Shown: positions 1-8,671 of the stretch, in pieces | Layout: every line of letters starts with the position of its first letter | Numbering within the stretch: position 1 is the first letter of the stretch | Assembly (NCBI RefSeq): GCF_030408595.1 | Contig: NZ_CP047080.1 | Coordinates: forward strand, 299,831 to 363,830 | Length of the DNA: 64,000 bases | Direction: 5' to 3' | Source of the DNA: Corynebacterium canis | GTDB taxonomy: Bacteria > Actinomycetota > Actinomycetes > Mycobacteriales > Mycobacteriaceae | Program-made: the position numbers and the translations under genes | Notes under the pieces: model-generated | The model's database searches: none | Told to the model about the DNA's origin: nothing | The model's input: the letters and a program-made list of their open reading frames with translations, nothing else

Positions 1-42
1 GCGCTGGTCCCCGCCGCCCAAGCCGCCGCAAAGGAGCAGTAG
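1..42 (+). CDS. hemL: C-terminal end of glutamate-1-semialdehyde aminotransferase (partial)
   Basis: Frame 1 reads ALVPAAQAAAKEQ and stops at TAG (40-42), directly before the ATG at 43. Only 13 residues are visible, so the identity is inferred from conserved corynebacterial gene order, in which hemL precedes the histidine phosphatase and the cytochrome c maturation genes. The AAGGAGCAG inside these last codons also serves as the ribosome binding site of the next gene, which implies one transcript. Confidence 0.5.
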   Translation, partial: ALVPAAQAAAKEQ

Positions 43-654
43 ATGCCCCGTACGATCGTTCATTTGGTGCGCCACGGCGAGGTATATAACCCCGAAAAAA
101 TCCTCTACGGGCGCATCCCCGGCTACCACCTTTCCGCGCGTGGACGCGCCCAAGCTGCGGAAACGGCGCGCAGCTTCGCGGGCCACGATGTGACGTACCT
201 GGCGTGCTCGCCCCTGCAACGCACCCAGGAAACCGCCGAACCTTTCAGCGAGGTGACCGGGTTGGACGTGCAGCTGGACGAAGACCTCCTCGAAGCCGGA
301 AACCAGTTCGAGGGGCTGCGGGTGCGGGGGCTGCGCTCCCAATTGTGGAACCCCAAATACTGGCCGCTTATGCGCAATCCCGCCGCGCCGAGCTGGGGCG
401 AATCCTACCTGGATATCCAACGCCGCGTCATGGTGGCGGTCAAGCGCGCGCGGCTGTACGCGGAAGGGCACGAGGCGATCCTGGTCACCCATCAATTGCC
501 CATCGTGTGCGTGCAACGTTTCGTGCGCGGGCAACCGCTGGCGCACAATCCGGCGGCGCGGCAATGTGACCTGGCGAGCGTGACATCCGTGGTGTTTCGC
601 GGCACGGAAATAGATCAGCTGATCTATTCTGAACCCGCGCGGAGGTTGATATGA
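43..654 (+). CDS. Histidine phosphatase family protein (phosphoglycerate mutase-like)
   Basis: This 203-residue protein opens with the LVRHGE catalytic motif (residues 8-13), whose histidine is the phosphorylated residue of the histidine phosphatase superfamily. A second conserved histidine lies in LVTHQLP near residue 149. The substrate cannot be told from the sequence; members act on phospho-sugars, nucleotides or small phosphate esters. The gene overlaps the following thioredoxin gene by 4 nt (ATGA) and follows hemL without a gap, so it belongs to a heme/cytochrome c operon. AAGGAG 6 nt upstream supports the ATG at 43. Confidence 0.85.
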   Translation: MPRTIVHLVRHGEVYNPEKILYGRIPGYHLSARGRAQAAETARSFAGHDVTYLACSPLQRTQETAEPFSEVTGLDVQLDEDLLEAGNQFEGLRVRGLRSQLWNPKYWPLMRNPAAPSWGESYLDIQRRVMVAVKRARLYAEGHEAILVTHQLPIVCVQRFVRGQPLAHNPAARQCDLASVTSVVFRGTEIDQLIYSEPARRLI

Positions 655-1235
655 GAGTCGCAGCAATGATCGCGGCGCTGGCCATCACCCTGGCGGGGTG
701 CAGCGCCGACCAAACCGCAGGCCAGGACGCGGTGGCAATCGGTGGCACCTGGACGTTCGTTTCGCCCGGCGGCAAGACCGAGATCATGTATCCGGTGGAA
801 GAGCGCAAACCCATCGCCCAATTCTCCGGCGAAAGCCTGGCCGAGCCGGAGAAAACCATCAAGCTGGAGGATTTCGCGGGCAAGGTCGTGGTGATCAATG
901 CCTGGGGCCAGTGGTGTGCGCCCTGCCGCAGCGAATCCGATGACCTGCAGGAGGTGCACGAGGCCCTCGGCGAAGACGGCACCGTCCTGGGAATTAATGT
1001 TCGAGATTTTAATGCCGACGCCGCGCGGGACTTCTTGGCCGACAATGGCTTGACCTATCCGAGCATTTACGATCCCCCGTTTAAAACCGCCGCGGCCATG
1101 GGCGGCGTGCCCGCCTCGGTGATCCCCACCACCATCGTGCTGGATAAGCAGCACCGGCCCGCCGCCGTGTTCTTGCGGGAGGTTACCGCCAAGGACCTGC
1201 TCGAAGTGACCAAACCATTGGTGGAGGAAACCTAG
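651..1235 (+). CDS. TlpA/ResA-like thioredoxin-fold lipoprotein
   Basis: The 194-residue protein starts with a short lipoprotein signal ending in the lipobox LAGC (cysteine at about residue 17), so it is probably anchored on the outer face of the membrane. The thioredoxin active site is WCAPC (around residues 88-92). Such proteins keep apocytochrome c CXXCH cysteines reduced, receiving electrons from CcdA, which is encoded next. The start codon overlaps the upstream stop (ATGA) and the stop overlaps the ccdA GTG by one base, consistent with coupled translation in one operon. Confidence 0.88.
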   Translation: MRVAAMIAALAITLAGCSADQTAGQDAVAIGGTWTFVSPGGKTEIMYPVEERKPIAQFSGESLAEPEKTIKLEDFAGKVVVINAWGQWCAPCRSESDDLQEVHEALGEDGTVLGINVRDFNADAARDFLADNGLTYPSIYDPPFKTAAAMGGVPASVIPTTIVLDKQHRPAAVFLREVTAKDLLEVTKPLVEET

Positions 1236-2011
1236 TGGCGGAGTACCTCGCCAACCTGGCAAGCAGTGGCCCAGTGCTCCTGGGGATGCTCGCGGCCCTG
1301 CTCGCCGGCGTGGTGTCCTTTGCCAGCCCCTGCGTGATCCCCCTGGTGCCCGGGTATCTTTCCTACCTGGCCAGCGTGGTCGGCGCCAGCGTGGAATTCG
1401 AAGGCGAACACATGCGCGTGACCAAGAAACGCCGCGTGGTGGGTGCCGCGCTGCTTTTTGTCGCCGGGTTTACCGTCGTGTTCGTGCTGGCCACCGCGAC
1501 CGTGTTCGGGGCAATTAGCGCGCTCACCCTGAATGCGGAAACGCTGCAGCGGGTGGGCGGCGTGATCACCATCATCATGGGCGTGGTGTTCCTCGGGGCG
1601 ATACCCTGGCTGCAAACCGAACGCAGATTCCACCCCAAGCTGGTGACCACGTGGCTCGGCGCGCCGCTGCTCGGCGGCGTGTTCGCCCTCGGCTGGACGC
1701 CGTGCCTGGGCCCGACGCTCGCGGCGATCATTTCCATTTCGGCGGGCACGGAAGGCACCACCGCCGCGCGTGGCGTGGCATTGATCGTGGCCTATTGTTT
1801 GGGCCTGGGGATTCCATTTGTGGTGGCCGCCGTGGGTTCGGCGGGTGCGATGTCTACGGTGGGTTGGTTAAGCCGCCACTCCCGCCTATTACAACAAATC
1901 GGGGGTGTCGCACTTATGATCGTTGGGGTTGCGTTGGTCACGGGACAATGGGCCGTGTTTATCTCGTGGATCCGCCAATGGACCATCAGTTACGGCGCCA
2001 CACCGATTTAG
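1235..2011 (+). CDS. ccdA: Cytochrome c biogenesis membrane protein CcdA (DsbD-like thiol electron carrier)
   Basis: This 258-residue polytopic protein has about six membrane segments and the two conserved redox cysteines of the CcdA/DsbD transmembrane family: one in FASPCVIPLVPGYLSY near the N terminus and one in GWTPCLGPTL at mid-protein. It moves reducing equivalents from cytoplasmic thioredoxin across the membrane to the TlpA-like protein encoded upstream. The GTG start at 1235 overlaps the preceding TAG by one base. resB follows 9 nt downstream. Confidence 0.92.
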   Translation: MAEYLANLASSGPVLLGMLAALLAGVVSFASPCVIPLVPGYLSYLASVVGASVEFEGEHMRVTKKRRVVGAALLFVAGFTVVFVLATATVFGAISALTLNAETLQRVGGVITIIMGVVFLGAIPWLQTERRFHPKLVTTWLGAPLLGGVFALGWTPCLGPTLAAIISISAGTEGTTAARGVALIVAYCLGLGIPFVVAAVGSAGAMSTVGWLSRHSRLLQQIGGVALMIVGVALVTGQWAVFISWIRQWTISYGATPI

Positions 2012-2020
2012 GAGGAGACC

Positions 2021-3583
2021 GTGCAGTATATTCTTCGCGCCTGGCGGTGGTTGACCAGCATGCGCACCGCGCTGATCCTGCTATTCCTGCTGGCCCTGGG
2101 CGCCATCCCCGGCGCCTTGCTGCCGCAGCGTTCCCTCAATGAAACCAAGGTGCTCGAATACCTGGCCAATAACGGCAAAACCGCGGAGATCTACGATAAG
2201 CTGCAGCTTTTTGACGTATTCAGTTCCTCCTGGTTCACCGCCATCTACGTCCTGCTATTCGTATCCCTGATCGGTTGCATCCTGCCGCGCTCGTGGGAGC
2301 ATTACCGCGCCATGAAGACCCCACCCGTGCGTGCCCCGCGTCGCCTCGATAAGATGCCGCTGCATGGCGAGGGGCGTGTCGACGCCCCGCCCGCCGACGT
2401 CGCCGCGCAAGCCACGGCGTTGCTCAAGGGGTGGAAAGTGGCCACGTATACGCCGGAAGTAGACCGTGATGGCGCGGCGTCGATAAGCGCGGAAAAGGGC
2501 TACGCGCGGGAGTTTTTCAACTTAGTGTTCCACCTCGGTTTGGTGGGAATTTTGGTCACCGTTGGGCTGGGGCGCATGGTCTATTACGAGGGCCAAGTTA
2601 TTGTGATCGCGGGGGCGGAAAACTCGCAATTCTGCAATACCGCAGTGGCTAATTTTGACTCCTTCCGCGCCGGTGCGCTGGTGGACGGCACCAAACTCAA
2701 CCCCTTCTGCGTGGAGGTCAAGGACTTCTCCGCCGAATACCTGCCGCAGGGGCAGGCCGCGCAATTCACCTCCAATGTCACCTGGACGCAGGACGTATTT
2801 TCGGATCCGGCCACGTGGGAGCCGTACCAGCTGCAGGTGAATCACCCGCTGCGCATCGCCGGGGACCGCGTCTACCTGCAGGGGCACGGCTTCGCGCCGC
2901 GCTTTACCGTCACCTGGCCGAACGGGGAAACCCGCACGCATATGGTGCAATTCCGCCCCGATGATCCAACGTTCTTCCTGTCCTCCGGCGTGATGCGCTT
3001 CGACCCGCCCGCCGGGATGTACCCCGACCTGGTGAAACGCCGCGAGCAACAATTGGCTATCCAGGGGCTGTTCGCACCCACCGCAGCGTGGTCGGGGGAG
3101 AAGGGCGAGCTGCTGGCCTCCTCCTTCCCCGCCATGCGGGACCCCGCCGTGGCTATCGACGTCTATCGTGGCGACGCCGGGCTGGACACCGGGCGGGGGC
3201 AATCCCTGTTTAGCCTCGACCCCGCATTGGTGCATTCCGGGCAATTGCAAAAATTGGAGCGTGTCAATCTGGGGGTGGGGGAGTCGGTGACCCTCGACGA
3301 TGGCACCGAGATCAGGTTCGATGGCGCGAATGAGTTTGCCAACCTGCAGGTGAGTCACGACCCCACCCAGAGTTGGGTACTGGTGGCCTCGGTGATCACG
3401 TTGCTCGGCGTTGTCGGGTCATTGACCGTGAAGCGACGTCGCATTTGGGTTCGCATGTACCCCGATAACGGGGGTACTCGCGTGGTGACCGCAGGCCTTG
3501 CCCGCACTGATCGCGCAGGGTGGGGCGATGAATACCGCGAATTCCACCGTACGCTGCTAGGACTTCCGGAAGAAGAAGAGTAG
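2021..3583 (+). CDS. resB: Cytochrome c biogenesis protein ResB
   Basis: The 520-residue protein has N-terminal membrane helices (for example around residues 15-33 and 73-88), another near residue 170, a large extracytoplasmic domain of roughly 240 residues, and a final helix (WVLVASVITLLGVVGSLTV). This is the topology of ResB/Ccs1, which with CcsA/CcsB forms the System II heme delivery and ligation complex. GTG at 2021 is preceded by GGAGGAG with good spacing. Its length fits the family, and its partner ccsB lies 10 nt downstream. Confidence 0.92.
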   Translation: MQYILRAWRWLTSMRTALILLFLLALGAIPGALLPQRSLNETKVLEYLANNGKTAEIYDKLQLFDVFSSSWFTAIYVLLFVSLIGCILPRSWEHYRAMKTPPVRAPRRLDKMPLHGEGRVDAPPADVAAQATALLKGWKVATYTPEVDRDGAASISAEKGYAREFFNLVFHLGLVGILVTVGLGRMVYYEGQVIVIAGAENSQFCNTAVANFDSFRAGALVDGTKLNPFCVEVKDFSAEYLPQGQAAQFTSNVTWTQDVFSDPATWEPYQLQVNHPLRIAGDRVYLQGHGFAPRFTVTWPNGETRTHMVQFRPDDPTFFLSSGVMRFDPPAGMYPDLVKRREQQLAIQGLFAPTAAWSGEKGELLASSFPAMRDPAVAIDVYRGDAGLDTGRGQSLFSLDPALVHSGQLQKLERVNLGVGESVTLDDGTEIRFDGANEFANLQVSHDPTQSWVLVASVITLLGVVGSLTVKRRRIWVRMYPDNGGTRVVTAGLARTDRAGWGDEYREFHRTLLGLPEEEE

Positions 3584-3593
3584 GTTTTCCCAT

Positions 3594-4457
3594 ATGCTGA
3601 TCAACCAGACGTACGCCAACTTTTCGGACCTGTCGTATAAAACGGCGGTCATGGTGTACACGTTTTCCCTAGTCATGTCGCTGGTGTACTACACCCGTTC
3701 GAACGAAAAATTCGCCGGCATGGCGCAAACCCTCGTCTGGTTGGGGCTGGCGATCCACGCGGTATCCGTGGTGCTGCGCGGCCTTTCCGCGAACCGTTTC
3801 CCCTGGGGCAACCTTTACGAATACGTTTCCGCGACCACGCTGGTGGCCATCGCGGTGGCGGCCTTTGTGATCCAGCGGAAGGATCTGCGCAGCCTGTGGC
3901 CGTGGATCCTTACCCCGGTACTAGCATTGTTGTTCTATAACGGTACGGCGTTGTATTCTGCCTCCGCGCCCGTGGTGCCGGCGCTGCGCTCCTTCTGGCT
4001 GCCGTTCCACGTGTCCATCGTTTCGATTGGCGCGGGCATTGGTTTGCTGTCCGGCATGTCCTCGCTCGCCTATATCGTGCGGAAGTACCAGCCGGAGGGC
4101 GAGGAGCGCGGCCTGCTTGGCAAGGTGGCGAAACCGCTGCCCAGCGCCACCGTGCTGGACACCATCGCCTACCGCGCCGCCATTTGGGCCGTACCGGTGT
4201 TCGGTTTGGGCATTATGCTCGGCGCGCTGTGGGCGGAGGCCGCGTGGGGTCGTTTCTGGGGCTGGGACCCGAAGGAAACCGTCTCCTTTGTTACTTGGAT
4301 CCTGTATGCGGGCTATCTGCACGCGCGATCCACCACCGGGTGGCGGGCGGAAAAATCGGCTTGGATTAATATTGCCGCTTTTGTGACAATGGTGTTTAAC
4401 CTCTTCTTTATCAATCAGGTTGTATCGGGTTTGCACTCCTATGCCGGACTAAACTAG
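3594..4457 (+). CDS. ccsB: Cytochrome c synthase subunit CcsB (CcsA family)
   Basis: This 287-residue polytopic protein carries the tryptophan-rich heme-handling signature FWGWDPKETVSFVTW at about residues 220-235 and several histidines flanking membrane helices. It is the heme channel/ligase partner of ResB and completes the System II set. There is no strong Shine-Dalgarno sequence before ATG 3594, so expression may depend on coupling with resB. The gene ends 5 nt before the ion channel gene. Confidence 0.93.
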   Translation: MLINQTYANFSDLSYKTAVMVYTFSLVMSLVYYTRSNEKFAGMAQTLVWLGLAIHAVSVVLRGLSANRFPWGNLYEYVSATTLVAIAVAAFVIQRKDLRSLWPWILTPVLALLFYNGTALYSASAPVVPALRSFWLPFHVSIVSIGAGIGLLSGMSSLAYIVRKYQPEGEERGLLGKVAKPLPSATVLDTIAYRAAIWAVPVFGLGIMLGALWAEAAWGRFWGWDPKETVSFVTWILYAGYLHARSTTGWRAEKSAWINIAAFVTMVFNLFFINQVVSGLHSYAGLN

Positions 4458-4462
4458 GACGT

Positions 4463-5242
4463 ATGTCTCAGTTTCAGGAGGTTTGCCGCGAGATTTTCGT
4501 GCCCGAAATCTCAACGCAAGCATCGGCGCAGGAACGGTGGGAACGGCGCGCCGAAGGCCCGATGCTTGTGCTATCCATCGTCTTTTTGGGGTTCTACCTG
4601 TGGTCTTCGCTCAGCATGGGGGACACGCGCATCGCCGATGCGGGCATTTGGATCATTTGGGGGATGTTCGCCATAGACTACCTGGTGCGCTTCTCGCTGG
4701 CCGAACGTAAGTTTCAATGGTTTATCCGCCACCCGCATGAGCTCGTGCTGGTGGCGCTCCCAATGTTTAGGCCGCTGCGCATCCTGCGGTTAGTGAGCAT
4801 CCTGCTGGTATTCCAACGCTTCGCGGCGGCGAATATCCATGTGACCGTGGCCCTGTACACCGTGGTGACCACCAGCCTGATCCTGCTCATCGGATCCTTA
4901 ACCCTCTATGGGGCGGAACGCCATGTGCCCAGCTCGGCTGTGAATTCGTATTGGGATGCGCTGTGGTGGTCGGTGGTCACGGTGACCACGGTCGGCTACG
5001 GCGATATCGCACCTGTGACCATGGAGGGCCGGGTGGCGGCCGGGCTGCTTATGGTCGGCGGCATTGCCTTAGTGGGTGTTGTGACGGCTTCAGCTGTTTC
5101 TTGGCTGGCGCATCAAATACAACAAATCGAAGTAAACGAAAATTCGATGGATGTGACAATCCTTACGGAATTGCAAAAGCTGCGGCGAGAAACCGCAGCT
5201 TTACGTGAAGAGGTAGCCGAGCTGAGACAACGAAGCGATTAA
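4463..5242 (+). CDS. Six-helix potassium-channel-like ion channel
   Basis: The 259-residue protein contains the K+ selectivity filter TVTTVGYGD (around residues 177-185) between two C-terminal helices, preceded by four hydrophobic segments. One of these has an S4-like arginine pattern (RPLRILRLVSIL). The C terminus is a charged coiled-coil (residues 235-259). This is the domain order of voltage-gated-type bacterial K+ channels. It lies 5 nt after ccsB and is probably co-transcribed, although no functional link to cytochrome c maturation is apparent. Its last 4 nt overlap a convergent gene. Confidence 0.85.
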   Translation: MSQFQEVCREIFVPEISTQASAQERWERRAEGPMLVLSIVFLGFYLWSSLSMGDTRIADAGIWIIWGMFAIDYLVRFSLAERKFQWFIRHPHELVLVALPMFRPLRILRLVSILLVFQRFAAANIHVTVALYTVVTTSLILLIGSLTLYGAERHVPSSAVNSYWDALWWSVVTVTTVGYGDIAPVTMEGRVAAGLLMVGGIALVGVVTASAVSWLAHQIQQIEVNENSMDVTILTELQKLRRETAALREEVAELRQRSD

Positions 5243-5454
5243 ACAAAATCCACAATACGGGCCTTGCCATCTTGATCTTTAATGATGACATTTGAGCCTG
5301 CTGCCACTGCATTATCCACGTACGATGCGATCCGCAGCAGCCGCAGCAACGCACCGGTACGGTGCGTACCATCGCGTTTTGCGATGGTACCAATCATGTC
5401 TACTAACTCAACGGGCATATTCACGGTGACGCGAGTTTGTGCAGTGTTGGACAT
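5239..5454 (-). CDS. Small ribbon-helix-helix-type DNA-binding protein
   Basis: The 71-residue protein opens with a polar strand and amphipathic helix pattern (TRVTVNMPVELVDMIGTIAK) typical of ribbon-helix-helix (MetJ/Arc) regulators and antitoxins. The C-terminal part (NVIIKDQDGKARIVDFV) could be a short strand-rich tail. No toxin partner is adjacent: the neighbour is a convergent channel gene, overlapping by 4 nt. An autoregulator is plausible. Two perfect short hairpins lie inside the gene (5351-5365 and 5366-5390). Confidence 0.6.
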   Translation of the reverse strand: MSNTAQTRVTVNMPVELVDMIGTIAKRDGTHRTGALLRLLRIASYVDNAVAAGSNVIIKDQDGKARIVDFV

Positions 5455-5570
5455 GTGCTGATCCTCTCTCTGTCGGTGGCAGTAATTCTACTTATCCACA
5501 GGGCCGATCTACAGTCCCAATTCTATTTGTGCAAAACTGATATATTTCGAATCTGCGAAATAAAGCTCGG

Positions 5571-5583
5571 TACGATGGGCGCT
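5571..5583 (+). promoter_or_regulatory. Putative -10 box for leaderless rmlB
   Basis: TACGAT (5571-5576) fits the actinobacterial TAnnnT -10 consensus and is followed by exactly 7 nt before the ATG at 5584, which would place the transcription start on the initiator codon. No Shine-Dalgarno sequence precedes that ATG. No convincing -35 box is visible. Confidence 0.45.
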
Positions 5584-6573
5584 ATGCGAGTGCTTGTTAC
5601 CGGAGGTGCCGGATTCATTGGTTCCAATTTTGTCCACCGATCGCTGGGACGCGATATAACAATCACGGTCCTAGACAAGATGACCTATGCCGCGAACCCA
5701 AAAAACCTTAACGGAACCGGAGTAACCCTAGTCGAAGGTGATATCTGCAGCTCAGAACTAGTCGAGGAACTGGTAGCGCAAAATGATCTTGTGGTTCACT
5801 TTGCCGCGGAGAGCCATAATGATAACTCCCTACGAGACCCCTTAGCATTCGTGAGAACCAACGTAGAGGGTACTGTAAACTTGATAAAAGCTTGTGCACG
5901 ACACGGCGTGCGCTTTCATCATATTTCCACAGATGAGGTATATGGTGATTTAGATTTCGATGACCCCTCGCGCTTCACCCCCGCTACCCCCTATCGGCCT
6001 TCCAGCCCCTACTCCGCATCCAAGGCGGCAAGCGACCACATGGTGCGCGCCTGGGTGCGCACCTACGGCCTGCAGGCGACCATCAGCAATTGCTCCAATA
6101 ACTATGGGCCGCGCCAGCACCCCGAGAAATTTATCCCCCGGCAGATCATTAATCTGCTGGAAGGCAAGCCCGCCCGCCTCTACGGCAGCGGCCGCAATGT
6201 GCGCGACTGGATCCACGTGGACGACCATAACGACGCCGTCTGGACCATTATTGAACGCGGGGAGATCGGCAAAACCTACCTGATTGGCGCGGACGGCGAA
6301 CGCACCAATGCGCAGGTGGTGGAGCAATTGTGCGCGCTGATCGGTGGGGACGTGGTGCATGTGACGGACCGTCCGGGGCACGACCGTCGATACGCAATCG
6401 ACCCCGCGAGCACGCTGGAATTAGGCTGGCGGCCGCAGCGCAGCTTTGCAGAAGGGCTGGCGGAAACCGTGCAATGGTACCGCGACAATGCCGACTGGTG
6501 GCGCCACAGCCACGCCGCCGCCGAGGAAACCTACGCGGAGCACGAACGCATCCTGCGGGGAACCGTTAGCTGA
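5584..6573 (+). CDS. rmlB: dTDP-glucose 4,6-dehydratase
   Basis: The protein (329 residues from ATG 5584) begins with the Rossmann motif VLVTGGAGFIGSNFV, followed by the SDR catalytic YxxxK (YSASKAASDH) and the GPRQHPEKFIPR segment typical of RmlB. It converts dTDP-glucose to dTDP-4-keto-6-deoxyglucose in dTDP-L-rhamnose synthesis, which feeds the rhamnosyl linker between arabinogalactan and peptidoglycan. I prefer ATG 5584 over 5575 or the upstream extension because the fold starts there and a leaderless -10 fits. Base composition changes sharply within the gene: 48% GC over 5641-5940 and 63% over 6001-6240. Confidence 0.92.
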   Translation: MRVLVTGGAGFIGSNFVHRSLGRDITITVLDKMTYAANPKNLNGTGVTLVEGDICSSELVEELVAQNDLVVHFAAESHNDNSLRDPLAFVRTNVEGTVNLIKACARHGVRFHHISTDEVYGDLDFDDPSRFTPATPYRPSSPYSASKAASDHMVRAWVRTYGLQATISNCSNNYGPRQHPEKFIPRQIINLLEGKPARLYGSGRNVRDWIHVDDHNDAVWTIIERGEIGKTYLIGADGERTNAQVVEQLCALIGGDVVHVTDRPGHDRRYAIDPASTLELGWRPQRSFAEGLAETVQWYRDNADWWRHSHAAAEETYAEHERILRGTVS

Positions 6574-6621
6574 GAGGGCCAAGAGTTGGAGCAATTACGT
6601 CACCATAAGGTGAGTCGGCAT

Positions 6622-6634
6622 TAAACTGTGGGTC
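6622..6634 (+). promoter_or_regulatory. Putative -10 box for leaderless rmlC
   Basis: TAAACT (6622-6627) is a good TAnnnT -10 hexamer, placed 7 nt before ATG 6635. No ribosome binding site precedes this ATG, so a leaderless transcript for rmlC-rmlA is likely even though rmlB lies upstream on the same strand. Confidence 0.5.
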
Positions 6635-7189
6635 ATGCTGCGCGAACTTGAACTGCCCGGAGTGTTCCTCAACGAACCAACGATCCACGCCGATGATCGC
6701 GGCGCGTTCCACGAATGGTTTAAGGCCAGCGATTTTGAGCGCGCCGTAGGGCACGCCTTTGCGTTGCGGCAGAGCAATATGAGTACCTCCCGCGCCGGCG
6801 TGTTGCGCGGCCTGCATTACGCCGAGGTCCCGCCCGGCCAGGCAAAGTATGTGGTGTGCCCGGTAGGAAAGATTTTCGACGTCGCGGTGGATATCCGCGT
6901 GGGCTCCCCGCACTACGGCCAGCACGTGGCGGTGGAGCTGTCCGCGGAGAATCGGCACGGCGTGTATATCCCGGACGGATTCGCGCATGGGTTCGTGGCG
7001 TTGGAGGATTCCGTGGTGGTGTACCTAACCACCTCGGAGTACGCGCCGGGGATAGAACACACTATCAATCCCTACGATGCGGAGCTGGCCATCCCGTGGC
7101 CGGGGCAGGAGCATATCTTATCGGCGCGTGATGCCGCGGCCCCCGGCTTGGGCGACTCCCCGCTGCCCCGATGGGAGGCGCGGCGATGA
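6635..7189 (+). CDS. rmlC: dTDP-4-dehydrorhamnose 3,5-epimerase
   Basis: This 184-residue cupin-fold protein has the RmlC signature [16 protein letters not shown] (catalytic His in RGLH, around residue 55) and [11 protein letters not shown]. It epimerises C3 and C5 of dTDP-4-keto-6-deoxyglucose. It stands alone here; in some corynebacteria RmlC is fused to RmlD, and no reductase gene is visible in this window. Its TGA overlaps the rmlA start (ATGA at 7186), so the two are translationally coupled. Confidence 0.92.
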   Translation: MLRELELPGVFLNEPTIHADDRGAFHEWFKASDFERAVGHAFALRQSNMSTSRAGVLRGLHYAEVPPGQAKYVVCPVGKIFDVAVDIRVGSPHYGQHVAVELSAENRHGVYIPDGFAHGFVALEDSVVVYLTTSEYAPGIEHTINPYDAELAIPWPGQEHILSARDAAAPGLGDSPLPRWEARR

Positions 7190-8052
7190 AAGGCATTATC
7201 CTCGCCGGCGGCACTGGGTCGCGGCTGTTTCCCATTACCTTGGGGGTAAGCAAGCAGCTGGTGCCGGTGTATGACAAACCCATGATCTATTACCCGCTAT
7301 CCACGCTGATGCTGGCGGGGATCCAGGACATCCTGGTGATTACCACCCCGCAGGACCTCCCGCAGTTCGAACGTTTGCTTGGGGACGGTTCGCAATTTGG
7401 GTTGCGGATAAGCTTTGCCACGCAGGACCGGCCGCGGGGGCTCGCGGACGCGTTTTTGGTGGGCGCGGAGCATATCGGGGACGATTCGGTGGCCCTGATC
7501 CTTGGCGATAACGTGTTCTACGGCGCGGGCTTGGGCACGCGGCTGCGCAGGTTTTCCGACCCGGACGGCGGCGTGATTTTCGCCTACCGAGTCGCGGACC
7601 CCAGCGCATACGGCGTGGTGGAGTTTTCCCCGGAGGGGCGGGCGATTTCCTTGGAGGAAAAGCCGCAACACCCGAAGTCCCCATACGCGGTCCCGGGTTT
7701 GTATTTCTACGATAACGAGGTGGTGGAGATCGCCCGCAACCTGCAGCCATCGCCGCGTGGCGAGCTGGAGATCACCGATATCAATAACACATACTTGCGG
7801 CAGGGCAGGTTGCATGTGGAGGTGTTGCCGCGCGGCACGGCGTGGTTGGATACCGGCACCGTGGATCTGCTGTTGGCCGCCGGGGATTTCGTACGCGCGA
7901 TCGAACAGCGTCAGGGCTTAAAGATCGGCTGCCCGGAAGAGGTGGCCTGGCGCATGGGGTATATTGACGACGCCGCGCTGATCCAGCGCGCACAAGCGCT
8001 GCGGGCCTCCGGCTATGGGGATTATTTACTGGGGATCACATCTCACGAATAA
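7186..8052 (+). CDS. rmlA: Glucose-1-phosphate thymidylyltransferase
   Basis: The 288-residue protein starts [18 protein letters not shown], the nucleotide-binding signature of RmlA, followed by the conserved [18 protein letters not shown] segment and LGDNVFYG. It makes dTDP-glucose from glucose 1-phosphate and dTTP, the first step of the pathway completed in part by rmlB and rmlC. ATG 7186 is chosen because it overlaps the rmlC stop and because the motif starts at once. The 3' end overlaps the convergent arsR gene by 17 nt. Confidence 0.94.
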   Translation: MKGIILAGGTGSRLFPITLGVSKQLVPVYDKPMIYYPLSTLMLAGIQDILVITTPQDLPQFERLLGDGSQFGLRISFATQDRPRGLADAFLVGAEHIGDDSVALILGDNVFYGAGLGTRLRRFSDPDGGVIFAYRVADPSAYGVVEFSPEGRAISLEEKPQHPKSPYAVPGLYFYDNEVVEIARNLQPSPRGELEITDINNTYLRQGRLHVEVLPRGTAWLDTGTVDLLLAAGDFVRAIEQRQGLKIGCPEEVAWRMGYIDDAALIQRAQALRASGYGDYLLGITSHE

Positions 8053-8329
8053 GTGAATCCACCCGGTAAAACGTTTCAGGTATTATTTTATAATGCGCCC
8101 ATTTGCCGCGTTGCTGGCGCTGCACTAAGCCCGCGGCGGAGAGTTTTTTCATGTGGTGGGTTACCGTCGGCGCGGATACTTGGAGGGCTTCGGATAGGTC
8201 GCACGAGCAGATATCCCCGCCGTCCGCCACGAGATAGAGCAGGCGGAGTCGGGTGGGATCGCTCAGCGCCTTGAACAGCAGGCTAGCCCGGTTATTTAGA
8301 TCATGACTGATCGAGGCGTTGAGTGTCAT
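8036..8329 (-). CDS. ArsR/SmtB-family winged-helix regulator
   Basis: The protein (97 residues from ATG 8329) has the ArsR fold: [16 protein letters not shown], then [20 protein letters not shown] as the recognition helix region. The C-x-C in this first helix-turn-helix helix resembles the metal or metalloid site of ArsR-type sensors. No metal transport gene is adjacent, so the regulon is unknown. ATG 8329 is preferred over the upstream TTG because a TATATT box sits 7 nt before it, implying a leaderless mRNA. Confidence 0.85.
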   Translation of the reverse strand: MTLNASISHDLNNRASLLFKALSDPTRLRLLYLVADGGDICSCDLSEALQVSAPTVTHHMKKLSAAGLVQRQQRGKWAHYKIIPETFYRVDSLIREM

Positions 8330-8342
8330 AGCAATCAATATA
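8330..8342 (-). promoter_or_regulatory. Putative -10 box for leaderless arsR-type gene
   Basis: On the minus strand, TATATT (8342-8337) is followed by 7 nt and then the ATG at 8329. This matches the leaderless spacing seen at 5571, 6622 and 8672. Confidence 0.45.
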
Positions 8343-8377
8343 GCCGACTATGGGCACCCTAACATAGCCTAGTCTAA

Positions 8378-8623
8378 CTATTCTTCGGCATCCTCTTTGT
8401 ATTTCTTCTTCGCTTTTCTGATTCGTTCTTCTTCCTCCCGCGCGAGTTCCTCCGCGCGACGCTGCTTGAACCGATTTTTTTCTAGTGTCCACAGGAACTC
8501 TTCATCATCATCAGGACCTTTAATCGCAGGTTGTTCAGGCTTGCTCCAAGTGCCCGGCCCGAAAGCCTTCCACACTAAAATCACCGCGATGACGATGAGA
8601 GCCACCAGGAATAGCCGCGACAC
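8378..8623 (-). CDS. Small single-span membrane protein, unknown function
   Basis: The protein (81 residues from GTG 8623) has one N-terminal hydrophobic helix (LFLVALIVIAVILVWKAF) followed by a highly charged Glu/Lys/Arg-rich, probably coiled-coil cytoplasmic tail. AGGAGG lies 6 nt before GTG 8623, which makes that start better than the TTG at 8629. I do not recognise a named domain. Similar small proteins occur near menA in corynebacteria by my recollection of gene order, which is not proof of a shared role. Confidence 0.6.
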   Translation of the reverse strand: MSRLFLVALIVIAVILVWKAFGPGTWSKPEQPAIKGPDDDEEFLWTLEKNRFKQRRAEELAREEEERIRKAKKKYKEDAEE

Positions 8624-8671
8624 TGTCAACCTCCTAAAGATGCGTTTTCTTCGACTTTACGTGCTGCCGAG

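Noticed and set aside
5239..5454. Toxin-antitoxin system for the ribbon-helix-helix protein
   Set aside because: No toxin-like gene is adjacent on the same strand; the neighbour is a convergent ion channel gene.
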